The notes under the pieces: generated by a model
Told to the model about the DNA's origin: nothing
Databases searched by the model: none
What the model saw: only the letters and a program-made list of their open reading frames with translations
Shown here: positions 1 through 12,117 of the stretch, piece by piece
Layout of the letters: each line of letters starts with the position of its first letter
How positions within the stretch are numbered: the stretch's first letter is position 1
Assembly: GCF_050436995.1 (NCBI RefSeq)
Contig: NC_134755.1
Location: 3,163,001 to 3,227,000, forward strand
DNA length: 64,000 bases
Direction of reading: 5' to 3'
Source: Anticarsia gemmatalis
Lineage: Eukaryota > Arthropoda > Insecta > Lepidoptera > Erebidae
Translations under genes and position numbers: made by a program

Positions 1-1690
1 ATATTGGCTTTTTTTCATAGATTTGCAGTCACTTTATCTATCCGGTAGATTACCTGAGGCTTATCCAAGCGGCTAAATTGTCCCTATATATTGTATTATA
101 ATTCTACTCTCTTTTCACTCCATACCACTAGCAAGCAGTTCTAGGCATATCAATATGCTAAACACGTAAAAACGTAAACCCAATAAAACATTCAGGTTTG
201 AGATCTGTAAAAAATGCGTGATGCCTTAACATGTATCAACGCTTAATTTGTTCAGATCTCGTTGAGCAACTGTATCGATAAAGGCACAATAAATAATCCA
301 CAGCGATAGTTTATCGGGGAAGGAAAACGTGGAAATTTAGGTTTCGGGCCATTGCCTTTTCTGTATCTAAAAGCCCGATCTAAACCTATGTTTTAAATCA
401 GTTGAGATAAAAATATCTGCATATTCAATATGTTTACTAAATAAGTTTGCAATAGAGAAAATAAACGATATACATAAAACAGTATATTGCTGTATTGCAA
501 ATTTCGACCTCATAAACATTTGAGGAGACTATTCTGATTTCACTACATATTTTGGCAATGGATTTTGTCTCCACTCCTTATTCAGTAAAGTAGCTATAAC
601 AATTATTATTTATTAAAATAGATATGAAAATGTTCTGTACTTCCTTGAAAGATTTATACATGAACCACATTCTTGTAAGATAAGGCCGAGTTAGTTAGTC
701 ATTTATTCTATGTCATATTGATTTTGTTGCAGAAATGTTAGTAAACTACATCAAATTTAACCAATATAATCTTCTATCAGCCCAACAACACAGTAAATCT
801 ATTTGAAGCGGGTATTCCGTACAAACATTTTACTCATTTAGATCAAACAGATACCTATTATAAACATCAACCGCGAAAATTAAAAAGCGGGAAACGATAG
901 CGCCCTAACCCTCTGGTAAATGTATATATAATAATAGGTATATGTATATGCTAATCGTATATACATTTTATAGGTCGGAAACGCTCGTTACTTCCTCCGC
1001 CCGTCCTAACAATGATAACATTATCCCCAACATCTACTTTCATATATAAAGAGGGGTTTAATATGAGAAGATATTAAAATATATAATTCTTGAACGTATG
1101 GCCAATTTATTCCTTTTGTTACTCCTTGTAGGAGTTCGGAATTTTCTTGAAAGTAGGTAAGAATGGGGGATTTATTTTGATCATCTAAAGATTCCAGAAT
1201 CGAATTTATATCTATTTTATATATCTAGGAAAGAAAATGGAACTTTGGTGGAAGTTTCCTTACCAAAAGGTTTTACGACTACAAATTAGACCACACAAGT
1301 TGGGAGGACGCTTCTTATTGCCGGGCAAAATTGTAATGCAATTATCAATGGTGATGGTCAAAATGTTATAATTTTAACCAGTTTTCTAATACTATAAAAT
1401 TTGTAAAATATCTGTAAACTTCTACCATCGCTAGATATACATAATTTATGGAAGTTCAGGAACATATCCATAAATTATAAACAGCCAGCAGATTACCAGA
1501 TTCTACATATCCAGTTACCTAAAAAAATTAAACATAAACTTTATTTACTTATATAAATTGCATATCTTCCGCTAAAAGCATCCGCCCACGTTATCAGGAA
1601 ACTTTGATTGCTCTCGACTCAATTTTAAGATCAATTTCCTCCACTTTGGAGCAGTCTGCGGAACAAAATTTCTTACCAATATTACATTTT
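1..1690. other. Intergenic, no gene seen
   Basis: AT-rich sequence without a convincing reading frame. I see nothing beyond the small hairpin at 1441-1478. Confidence 0.6.
1441..1478. repeat. Small hairpin, 12-bp arms
   Basis: ataatttatgga and tccataaattat flank a 14-base loop. It lies in an otherwise featureless intergenic stretch. Confidence 0.6.
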
Positions 1691-1754
1691 AACTAAAAAC
1701 CAACAAGGAAGGAGATTAAGAGAATGTATTGTGAAAAGTTTTTGATAAAGGGAA

Positions 1755-2300
1755 TCAATGGGTTGGTAATAATCTGGGGGCACGGAAGTGCCCCCGCAAG
1801 TCGAGCAAAAAAAAAGCGGCACGGCCGTAACATCCTTTTCTCGAAGCAATTCGGGCTATTTTTGACACCCCTATAATTTCGTTGTGGATAAAACAAGAAG
1901 CCTGGATTTTCAGCAACTAATCAGTAATTGTATAAATACGGTATATTTAAAATTTCAGTCAATTTGAACCAGTAGTTTAAGAATGACAACTTGTTAAAAT
2001 TTTGAATTTTGTCACTCACTGATTCACTGACTCACTGACTCACCGATCATCAAAAGTCTAAGGTACTTCTAGCAGACTTAGAAGCTTAAAATTTAGAATA
2101 CAAATAGGGTTTAGTGTCTTTATCATGGGAAAAATCAAATATTTTTTAATTTCGATCCAGTTTTTTAAATACACCAACTGCAACAATAACTTTGTAATCC
2201 CATATAAATGTATAAGATTACAAGGTTACATTTGCAGTTAATGAATTATGATTACTGTAGAAAATAAAATAAATAGGTACCTACTATATAAGGCATAACG
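1755..2300. repeat. Probable dispersed repeat with G/C hairpin
   Basis: It contains a GGGGGCAC-GGAA-GTGCCCCC stem-loop at about 1777-1796, a run of cactgactcactgactcacc-like units near 2010-2045 and ctaaggtacttctagcagac at about 2059-2078. I remember these blocks as recurring in moth genomes but cannot assign a class. Boundaries are not defined. Confidence 0.4.
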
Positions 2301-2439
2301 GGAGGGGGGTATAGGGTGGGTAAGGGTGTTTAGCTCATGAAACTGAACAACATTCCCATAGGAAAATATGTTGAATTATGAAAAAAAAACGTCTTTCCAT
2401 ACAAATTGGACTTATGTTCGCTCTACAAAAAGAAGTGAG

Positions 2440-2675
2440 ATGCCATCAAAAACATTCTGTAAAAATCTCAAGTCTCGCCGTAAAAAGTGGTGAGATCTAT
2501 ATAATACCAAGTCGATTAATCTATTTAGTCTCTACTTAAAGGACCTTCTGTCTTAAGTTATTACGTATGTTATTATCATGCCAATTTAAAAAAAAAACCT
2601 TTAAAACAAATAGATCGACTTGGTCCACTTTTTACGGCGAGACTTGAGATTTTTACAGAATGTTTTTGATGGCAT
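2440..2675. mobile_element. Palindromic MITE with 51-base inverted ends
   Basis: The left arm 2440-2490 (atgccatcaaaaacattctg ... taaaaagtgg) and the right arm 2625-2675 are reverse complements over about 51 bases, with a further inverted match inside (ccaagtcgat / atcgacttgg). No ORF is present. The surrounding 1750-2440 stretch looks like older repeat sequence. Confidence 0.75.
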
Positions 2676-3267
2676 ACGTCTTTATCTTGTTAGTATCTAC
2701 TGAGAAATGTCCTAAGAATTCTTACATTACAGCTAAACTTATAAGAGAACACTCCAAAGCAAAATATAAATATAATACTTTTATCATCATCGCTGTTGAT
2801 TCTAAATGTAGTACTTTAATAACGACACATTAATGATATTTTAGGTAGTATAATTTGTGAACAATTATCGGGAAAGCATAAAAAATCCTCATTTTTCAAT
2901 TTGCCAAGCATTGGAGCACTCGACCAGACTAAAAAACGAGTTTAATAAACATAATTTCGTGAACGAATCCAGTATGACATAATAGTATTTTCATTTCCTC
3001 CAACGACCTATCCAGTTTTAATTAAAACCCATTAGCAAACCCCAAAATAATTAATTCTAGCACAACATTTGTTACAATAATTTTGACACTAACTTTCGTA
3101 AAGTATTTAAAACCACATTGGTCACACATGCTACATTTAATTTAAAAGTACATTTACGGTAAAAGGACTATTACACACCTGTCATTTTGTGGCTGGAAGT
3201 TGTTAGAATAAATTCAATAATATTATGATGAAGTCCATCATAAGTTCATACTTGAGAGTTCGTGAGT

Positions 3268-3366
3268 TTGTGCGATTCACAAATAGTTGTTTCTGGTCTG
3301 GTTGTACTTTGTGTCCGTTGTTTGTATGTTTGTAAAAGTCCCCGTGACACAAGAGCAATTCTTCAT
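3268..3366 (+). mobile_element. 3' fragment of the 22148-type tRNA SINE
   Basis: Near-identical to the body of the copy at 22148-22336, without the tRNA head: gttgtactttgtgtccgttg, tgtttgtaaaagtcccc, gacacaagagcaattctt. Confidence 0.7.
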
Positions 3367-3618
3367 TCTCAGTGATATGTGGAAGATGTTTATATTCCAC
3401 CCTTGTCCACGAAACTTGTACACGATTACATATAAGTTTATTTCAACACTATTCTATCAAAGTTGTATAATGCTTTTTTGCAGTTTCTGCATCTTTATAA
3501 TAATATTAGAATCCAAAATGGCATAACTTTCCCATTAGCAATATGACACATTTTGCATACTGGCTTGCCTTTAAGTCGAAATAATAATTAAACCAATGCC
3601 TTCCCAACTCCTGTTTGG

Positions 3619-4203
3619 TTAAAGACAAGGTACATTCTGATTGCAACAGGTAGTATTTCTCCGAGCGAGTGTTAGATGACGCCGCAGCTCCTTGTACGTT
3701 TGGCAGCCTTCCATTGTCCTTCCCGTTTGATTTATGTTCGAGAACACTGTATATTCTATTGAAACTCCGCTGTTAATAATTGCTGTGGCTTGTTTATTCG
3801 GGCTAGTCAAATTCTTGAGATTGGTGCAACTAATTTTCTTTTCAGAATCAGCTATCGAGTCAATGCAATGCATCGCAATGTAAGGCCTTCTATAGAAAAA
3901 CATAATGCAGTAAATAAAAATACCTAGAACTGTTACACTGAACATATTTCTATGTAAGCCTTAAATGCTACTTAGTTGAGTTAGTTGTATACGCATTGAG
4001 TGCAATAAATTGGCAATGAGCGACTTCTGAGAAATAAAATCAATGACAAAAATCAGTCTGGAAACAAAAGAAAACAAGTCAACGACATTGTATAGTACAT
4101 AAGTCGTTACATAAGCAAGTATATAACGGACGACTAAACCTGAAACCATAATAATTTGTGTTCGCAGGAAAAGGCTCGCAAATCGAGTTAGTTGAAGCCA
4201 CAC
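3619..4203 (-). pseudogene. Two same-frame ORFs split by one stop; hydrophobic, unidentified
   Basis: Reading on the minus strand from ATG at 4203 gives 80 codons, a TAA at 3963-3961, then the same frame stays open through an internal ATG at 3945 to a stop at 3619. That is about 195 codons with a single interruption. The first part has long hydrophobic stretches (for example MVSGLVVRYILAYVTTYVLY) that could cross a membrane. The second part starts with another (VLGIFIYCIMFF), then becomes polar with Asn-Gln-Thr and Asn-Thr-Thr glycosylation sequons and several cysteines near the end. I recognise no family. It may be a decayed membrane-protein gene, an exon pair or chance. Confidence 0.2.
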
Positions 4204-4330
4204 TTGTGTGTCGGAAGTACTTTCAAAGAAAAAATATAGAGTTTATTGAAGAGCCGTGTTGATAATATATTGGTGTGAAAAATATTATATAAGGAAAATT
4301 AGTTGTATTTGTCTAAGATGAATGCGATTG

Positions 4331-4450
4331 AGGCCAAGGAGTATCGTGTTATAACTGGGTTGTGATGGTCAGATAGGCAGTCGCGTCTTGGTATTTAGCT
4401 GTATCCTATAAGACTGGAAGCAGACTCCAACATAGTTGGAAGAAAGAGTA
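4331..4450 (+). mobile_element. Partial 5S-SINE, tail type of 9712 copy
   Basis: It matches 10010-10150 (ggtatcgtgttaata-like, gtcagataggcagtcgc, gactggaagc.gactccaac). The 5S head is lost. A short ATG/GAT-rich stretch follows. Confidence 0.65.
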
Positions 4451-5084
4451 ACGGATGATGATGAATGGGATGAAGATGTCCAGGACGCTTGTTTATACAT
4501 ATTATATCGAGACTTGCTATTAAATGTCGTGTAAGCTCTGAATAGGTGTTCAGTACCAAAGGTCACCTCACAGAACATTCACCTGCTAATATAAACAATG
4601 CATTCCCGCATTAAGAAAATAAGCAACGAAATAAAGCTATAACTAGATAATAACAAAGCAATTGCATTGTCAAGTAAAACCTAAAAGTGAGTTCTATAGA
4701 AATGGAGCAAGTGTACAAACAATCAGTGCTTTGCTGTCGCATTTAAAATGGCATGCACAAAGGACTGGGAGAGCTAGCCCGCCTCTTTCGGCTGAGCATA
4801 CAATTTAAAATTAAAATGTACAATTATCCTGAAGGAACTTTCAGCGAAATGTTTAATGGCGATCCCTTTTTACGTGGTTCTATTTAACTTTTCTTGACTG
4901 TTTGTCTTTTGTATCAAATTTCTATTTCGGTCTAATTAGAGTTTGTATTGTTTGACTTTCATGTGAAAATAAAATAATGATCGCTGGTTTAATTTTAAAT
5001 GAGAGTTTAGACATTTTTAAACGACCTATAATACAAAGCTGAATCTACTCAATAGAACAGGGGAAAAAATACTTATAAGTTGTG

Positions 5085-5177
5085 TCGGTATGGTCGTTAA
5101 GCCACGTCAAAAGCCTTCGGGTGGCTTGAACAACTTTGACACTAGGTTGACCACTAACCATACGATAAGAAGAAGAA
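5085..5177 (+). mobile_element. 5'-truncated 5S-SINE, tail type of 14321 copy
   Basis: This stretch (ggtcgttaagccacgtcaaa ... gaccactaaccatacgataagaagaag) closely matches the 3' part of the SINE at 14510-14593. The 5S head is absent. Confidence 0.7.
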
Positions 5178-5808
5178 TACTCGGCGATTTCTATGTCTTA
5201 TTTGGGCATATTCCAAACGCTCAAAAGTTATTTGTTACTTATTTTAGCAAGTTATCACACCATATACTATTGTATGGTTTGTATTTAGTTTCATCCTATG
5301 TAATGTAATCAAACTCATAGCTTATCTTATTTTATCTTAGGGGTGGGGGTGCCAGTTAATGCCTGGCTGACACTTCGACTATTCCTGATCCTTTGTGTCA
5401 CCCCCTCCTTTGATACTCTAGACGTTAGGGCTGGAACTCATAGCTTATTTAACTAATAATGCGTAGTCCATTGTTACATTTTCTATTATCTCTTCCAAAC
5501 GATCTCTATTCACGGTGCAACGTGCAATGTAAGCGTGAGGTGAGCTATAGGCGTGCCCGATTATAGGATTGCAGTGTATCCGTTTACTGTTTCCCTTTGT
5601 TGTCTAGATTTCTGTTATAACTTTAAAATAGTAACGGTTGATTTATCTTTAAAAGAAAAATCGATATTCTGAAGTGACTTAATTTGCAGAATGTTTGAGT
5701 TTTTAACAAATTCTTCAAAGGTTTACGACAAATCTGTCTTTAAACAACTTGCCTGATTATATTATTTAATCATTTATAAATAAGTGTTGTTAAAGTCTTG
5801 CTAAAACG

Positions 5809-5958
5809 ACAACGCGGAAAGCCCAGAAAGAGATGGCGAGATGAGTTGGACTCTCATACTAAAGATGGGCACCAAATAGCTTTAGACAGAGATAGATGGA
5901 AAGAGGGAAGGGAGGCCTTTGCCCTGCAGTGGGACAATATGGGCTGATAATAATAATT
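5809..5958 (+). mobile_element. 5'-truncated LINE 3' end with target-site duplications
   Basis: Only the last 45 or so codons of a LINE ORF2 remain: RGKPRKRWRDEL...RDRWKEGREAFALQWDNMG, then TGA and a (TAA)n tail. This is the typical RTE-like C-terminus. The insert is flanked by a perfect 16-base direct repeat aagtcttgctaaaacg at 5793-5808 and 5959-5974, the mark of target-primed reverse transcription. The intact reading frame, perfect duplication and clean (TAA)n tail suggest a fairly recent event. Confidence 0.85.
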
Positions 5959-5974
5959 AAGTCTTGCTAAAACG

Positions 5975-8900
5975 TCACTGGCGTTACGTGCTGGATAAGC
6001 TAACCATTTATTATCTTCTCAATAAGTAGTTTCAAATAAATATAAAATCTATGATTTACCCAAGGAAATATTTTCTCTTGAAAACAGCTTCGATTTAGAC
6101 TCACGAAAGTATGAAGAATAGGTATATTTTTATCCATTTACAGTCACAAAGACTAAGTTAGTGTTAGATCGTTTAGTGTATTTGAAGTTAGTTATAGTTT
6201 TAGTTTTAACTAGTTGTGAGTAAGTATTCTCAAACAACAATTGTAGCCACTAGTTAATGGAGATGGAGATTAGTATAAGAAATGGCTGAAGATTGTTTTA
6301 CAAAGTCCAATGAAATTAGAAGTCTGATGAATTTGTTGTATTTACTTTCAATTTATTTACTATTAGATTAGTTTTTTCGTTATATCTTTAGTTGTGCCAG
6401 AAGTAATTAAAAAAAACCTACATACAATATACTACACACCTAGTTACGACAATGGATTATTTTGTGTTCCTGAAATATTGTTTAGTATCATACTAACATT
6501 ATTCATACACATAAAAAATAAACTTAAGTTATGTTCGTTAATGTATTATCAGATATATAACATAGGACTATCGTTGCTAATGGCATAACTTGGGAGAACT
6601 TCATACACCTCTGCCCAAACCTTCCGATATAACAAGCATGATATTAGCAATGTAAGTATCAGATAATAACGCTTAAAAATATTCCTGAAAATCTAAGTTA
6701 TATTCGCAAGAAAGAATTACAAACCTTGGATAACGAGGATGAGGTAAAACAGCAACGTTATTTTATAAAACTCAATAACGTTCCGAGCGGTAGTTCATAG
6801 CTTGTACTCACATTCTAACATCGTTAGCCACGGTTCAATGACTAAGTTCTTAATAGGGTTATTTAAAAACAGCTGATGATCAGCCGCAGTCCCGCGTTCT
6901 TTCCTGTGCTATTATCTTATTACGCCATTACCCACTTGGGTCGCAATTAGCCGGGGTCAGAGGTGACCTCACTCTACACGAGTCCGTCTAAAGATAGTGG
7001 AAAGCTCTGTCATTATTAGCAAGTTTATAATTTATTCAACTGACTTAGTGTGTTGGTTTACCATCGTTTTGTTTTGCACGTAGTAGCATGAACACTCACA
7101 GAAAATCAGTTTAATTTTTTCTGTCGCATGCTGGGAAATTGTTTATATTTTAAATAATATGTTGAGTTTATTATTCTCCTAAAAATAATATATAACATGA
7201 TGCTCAGTGAGCTGCATATCAAGATGAAAATATATTATGTTTTCGCGCTACGAATACCATGTAGCAGCGTAGCGACGTCATCGATTTTCTTATTCAAAAG
7301 TTCACATATAATTAAATTGGATGTTTTATTTCTTCTTAATGCTTAGCCTTGCCTTGGACTTTTCAACAAGCACGTAAAACTCTCCAAAACAAAATCATGA
7401 CCATACCAGTTTTAGAAAAAGTACAGGAAGAATTTTCTTCAAGACACGAAGTTCAGCTCTTTACAATACTAGTACCGCAGGAACCAATCGTCTATTAAAG
7501 TCTGTCTGTAATGTATTAGAGAGGGCGATTCCTTAATATGAAGAGGTCACATGAGTCACTTCACTTGTGATCCGGTCGTCGAACGAGAGGTCACTCGGCC
7601 ATCTGTCTGCGGCTTCCGCGATGTCGCTCACACTGACAGCTTGATTGTATTAAATGTTAAAAGCGTTTTAGATTTTGTTTACAAATTAGATTGAGTTATA
7701 TGAATTAATTACTTTGTGCTAAATGAGTTATCTTGTATTGGCGTCTCAAATTTTTTTTTAAAGACTCATCTAGACCATTTTTTATTACTTTTTGGAGTCA
7801 CGTCTTTGATTTCTTACAGTTGGTAAACAAATACTACTACTATTTACCGTAACGACTGATCGCATCGCCAACTTTAAAGTAACAAAATGAAGTGTAACTT
7901 ATATACGTGCTCAGTATGGCGTAGCTGTCATATTATTTTATAATTATTACTAGTCCAATCTAAGTAATAGTATGGAACATACAATCTATCAATCAAAAGT
8001 TTGTAGTATATGTCTTTGAAATCCCAACAATTATTTTATGAATAGACCACCATTACACTGAAATAATAACCATACATTTCACAACACAAATATTCAGAAA
8101 ATCACGAGAAATTCTTAAACGAAGTCACTAGCAGAACCTTGCACTCCATAATCCAATGTAACCGTACAATACGTGTAGTGCCGTGGTACTATTCTCTCAC
8201 GTAACCAATCCTGCTTTTTGTTTTTCATTCAGCTTTGATCCACTTGATTCTAGCGTTGCTATTGTGCTCACTCTGTATGTACGGTGAAATGTTATTCTCA
8301 GACCACGGGATCGGCTTTATTTTGAGGATTAATAGATGCTGCATGCTGTATTCTAAATTGAAGTAGGCTTTGCAAACTGATTTTCAAACCATTGCATATT
8401 GACATGAATAAATCAAATTTGAAAACATCTTTTTAAAAAAAATCTGAAAAAATTTAAGTACATTCGTAGTCATATAACTAAACTAAAGTATTTATTTGCC
8501 AGTAGAAGGAAGATGGTAAAAAACTGAGAAAGTGTGAGTACATTGGTAATCATATAACTAAAATATTTATCGGTAGAAAAGTCTAAAGTGAGATTTTAGG
8601 TAACGTTTGATTGTGAAATAATTAGAATTTTTGTTAAACGAAAATTTGCGTGACGTGGACTTACTTTGCATCTAAACAAAAAAAAATATAGCAAGAAACA
8701 ATACCTTACAACATTAACAAGTAACACTGCTAATTTTAACACTCTATTATTTAGGAGTAGTTACATACAAGTAGGACTAGCTATATACATCCCAGTACAC
8801 TAACATGAAAACAATAGGAAACAATATGAATAAAAAACACATAATATTATAATGTGTTGGTCCACTTGGCAGCCAATTCGTGTCAAATCGGTTTTGCCCT

Positions 8901-9711
8901 ACTTCCGCAAAGAAAAACCCAGTTGAAAGGTTTCCTTTTTATTTACTTGCTCATTGCGAAACTTTATTAGTTTTAAATAAATTAAATGTAAATAGGCTTA
9001 TCTAGATACTATCTTAATGAAAAACTCTTGGTGAATAGGCAATTCTTATTCTAAACCCGTAAAAGTATTAGAGTATCTTTCTTCTAATAATTCATTCCAA
9101 AAGATGTACGTTTTATGTAGGTTTATCATATTATAAAATTGATTTATTACAAATAGATAACTATGCTTGTGGCATTTAATTGTGGTTTATAGGTCTTCGC
9201 ACGAATCGAAATAAAAAAACTACTTTAGATAAGTAAATTAAGAGTTTCCACTGTTAAGGAAATTGAGCATTTCGTATCATGATTGTATGCTTAAGACAAC
9301 AAGCACATACGCCCTAAATTATATCCCTCAATATCCTAAGTTCCTAAAGTGTTGAGATTTATTGCTAGTACCTAAAACAAAACTAAAAGAATCTAATAGT
9401 TTATTCAAACAACGTAAAAGATCGCACATGCTCGCACACATCCCAATATCATAAAAGCTCAAACAAAATGGTATGTAAAAAACTGCACTCAGAATCAATA
9501 CCGTACGAAACGTAGCGAAATAAAAATAAGGCCAGCATTTTATTTCCTTAATGGTTTGTTATTTTCAAAATGAGCGGAATATCGAATATTTTAACAGTTC
9601 TGTAATTTTACGATTACACGCCGCTTTTGATTTTCATACCATTCTGCACTTGTATTTTTTCTGTATCTTTTTATATTATCGTGGGAAAAGGGGTTCCTTC
9701 TTTTATTCGTG
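5975..9711. other. Intergenic, mostly featureless
   Basis: No coding signal. Two short GC-rich islands (about 6880-6990 and 7540-7640) contain AGGTCA-type half-sites. The direct repeat at 8443-8580 lies here. Confidence 0.5.
8443..8580. repeat. Imperfect direct repeat, two units of about 60 bases
   Basis: The blocks at 8443-8507 and 8523-8580 share agtacattcgtagtcatataactaaa-like sequence and a ccagtagaa/cggtagaaa end, with one deletion. Confidence 0.6.
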
Positions 9712-9723
9712 TATACAAATAAT

Positions 9724-9790
<67 letters not shown>

Positions 9791-10182
9791 CGAGGAGCTC
9801 GTGGCTTAGTTTACAACAGCCGCACGGATCGATCTCTGAGGTTAAGCTACGCTTGCCGAGGTTGTTTCGTGGATGGGTGACCATCTTATACATATCGAGT
9901 TCCTCCGTGTTTCGGAAGGCACGTTAAATTGTGGGTCCCGGCTGTCATTTTCGAAGATCTTTGACAGTCGTTAACAGTAGTCAGAAGCTTGAAAGTCTGA
10001 CAACCAGTCTTACCGAAGGATATCGTGTTAATACCCAAGTAATTGGGTTGTGGAGGTCAGATAGGCAGTCGCTCCATGTAAAACACTGGTATCCAGCTGC
10101 ATCCGGTGAGACTGGAAGCCGACTCCAACATAGTTTGGAACAAAGGCTAAGCGAATATATATATATATACAAATAATGTTTT
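9712..10182 (+). mobile_element. 5S rRNA-derived SINE with target duplications and 5' poly(T)
   Basis: The head at about 9825-9885 (gatcgatctctgaggttaagc ... ggatgggtgacc) matches the 3' half of 5S rRNA, including its internal promoter region (GAAGTTAAGC ... TGGATGGGTGACC in 5S). The body continues to about 10160, ending in an (AT)n stretch. A perfect 17-base direct repeat tatacaaataatgtttt at 9712-9728 and 10166-10182 flanks the whole insert. Between the left repeat and the 5S head is a pure T-run (9725-9790), which is unusual at this end. 5S-headed SINEs (SINE3 type) have, as I recall, been reported from noctuid moths. Confidence 0.8.
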
Positions 10183-10375
10183 CATGCAACTGCTTGCTTT
10201 TATCACATAAGGTCAACAATACTATATCAAAGTTGATTAGGAAAATAGTGACTGATGTTTACTTAATAAATGACAAGAATTTTTGGCATGGTACCTACCC
10301 TAGTTATACAATAAAACCCCAAACTTTATCCATGGAATTTCGATGCAATTATTGTACTTGCAATATTTTTTTTTA

Positions 10376-10490
10376 ACCCATTACTGTCTCAGTGCAGGGC
10401 AAGGGTCTCCTCCCAAACGAGGGGGAGGGGGTAGGCCTTGAATCCACCACGCTGGCCAAGTGCAGGTTGGGGACTTTCTAACACACAATA
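10376..10490. mobile_element. Fragment of a common lepidopteran retroelement 3' region
   Basis: The segment contains cagtgcagggcaagggtctc, gagggggagggggtaggcc and ccaccacgctggccaagtgc, a pattern I remember as widely dispersed in moth genomes near non-LTR 3' ends. It is more GC-rich than its surroundings. Family and strand are uncertain. Two smaller pieces of the related 'cccactgctgggc' motif occur at about 25447-25475 (plus) and 40958-40985 (minus). Confidence 0.4.
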
Positions 10491-11169
10491 ATATTTGCAA
10501 GTATATAACATTAATTAAATATTACCCAACTAGCACACAAGCTGCTTATACAGTCGTTATACAGCCTGATAGTTGCATAAGAGTCGTTCAAATGCTGTAC
10601 AATTCTCTATAAGTTGTATACTAGCTATTTAAAAAACCCTTTAACAGCTAGGCGGGTCAGTAGCCGTTTAGTAGGAAACTAATGACTTATAGTGATATAT
10701 GAGCATGTAATTGCATCGCTAGACAGCCTAGGGAAGTATAACTGAGTTAATGGAATCTTCTATAACACCGTTAACTGTATAAGGGGACTTTAGGAGATAA
10801 AGGAGTTTAAACGGAGTTATGCGTTGCGCTTATAGCGCTCAAGAGCGTAAATAAGCTTTTTGTAATGCCTTAGGTTCTATAACAGATTTTTTTAGGGCTA
10901 GTGTATTACTCATCTATAAAAGAGTTGCGTAGGTCTTTAATAGCGCCTTGAGCGTTATATCAGATATTTATATGGCTTCTGTACGGCAAATAGATGTATA
11001 AGGTATCATTCGAAACATTTTTACAGCCATGGGGATTACAGAATTATGTTAAGCACCTAAAGCGCTATAACCGAGTAATATACCTTTATACTAAAGCTTA
11101 AAATTATTATCATAATATATTTACATAGGTGCAGTGGTGGTTCAGTCTGTCAACTGTTTTTAAAGAATA

Positions 11170-11516
11170 AAAAAAAAAAAATAAAATAAAATAAAATAAA
11201 ATAAAATAAAATAAAATAAAATAAAATAAAATAAAATAAAATAAAATAAAATAAAATAAAATAAAATAAAATAAAATAAAATAAAATAAAATAAAATAAA
11301 ATAAAATAAAATAAAATAAAATAAAATAAAATAAAATAAAATAAAATAAAATAAAATAAAATAAAATAAAATAAAATAAAATAAAATAAAATAAAATAAA
11401 ATAAAATAAAATAAAATAAAATAAAATAAAATAAAATAAAATAAAATAAAGTAAAATAAAATAAAATAAAATAAAATAAAATAAAATAAAATAAAATAAA
11501 ATAAAATAAAATAAAA
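11170..11516. repeat. (ATAAA)n pentanucleotide microsatellite
   Basis: About 66 near-perfect ATAAA units occupy roughly 11181-11516, with one A-to-G change at 11451, preceded by an A-rich run. The long minus-strand reading frame through it (FYFIL repeats) is an artefact of a stop-free period-5 repeat. Confidence 0.95.
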
Positions 11517-12117
11517 GATTTTCAAACTATTTTAATATTCAACGACTGACCCCTAAAAGTACGAGTAAAATGCTGGTGTGCGACCAAAACAGTTATATTG
11601 AAGCACTCCTATGCCACAACTGCAAAACCTTGAGGTCTACAACAGCAAACACTAGAGCCTTTGTACAGCTTAAGGCGCTAGAGCAGATGTAACCAACTCT
11701 GAGAGCTGCTTGATCGAGACGCCATTATAGCATTTGGTAAACATATTTTTTGAGGTTATTACGATCTTTTGAAGATCATATAAATCTATAGCCTGGTAAC
11801 GTTAACATAATTAAAATCATTTTTTATTACCTATAACCCTAATTAAATTATCTGTAACCCTCAAAGTCTTATTTATGTTCAAAATACAATTTCCAAATCC
11901 ACATATCTATATAATTTTTGCACTTAAAACTGAATATTTTGAGGGCGCATGAAAATATTGACGATAATATACATATATATTGACAGCAAACTGGAACTCG
12001 CACTTTCATATCACGTACACAAAGAAATAAAAGCGATAGACTACTTGTTATTTTAATAATCCAATCCGTAAAAATAAAATGTCTCCTCATTTGTCACTGA
12101 TGATTCATTTTAAAATA

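Noticed and set aside
9825..9885. 5S rRNA gene
   Set aside because: Only part of 5S is present, with diverged sequence and a SINE tail; also at 14373-14424.
9551..9927. ORFs with poly-Phe or poly-Lys
   Set aside because: They are produced by the 66-base T-run and flanking SINE sequence; no protein signal.
11160..11525. 121-residue FYFIL-repeat ORF
   Set aside because: A period-5 repeat with no stop on that strand; not a gene.
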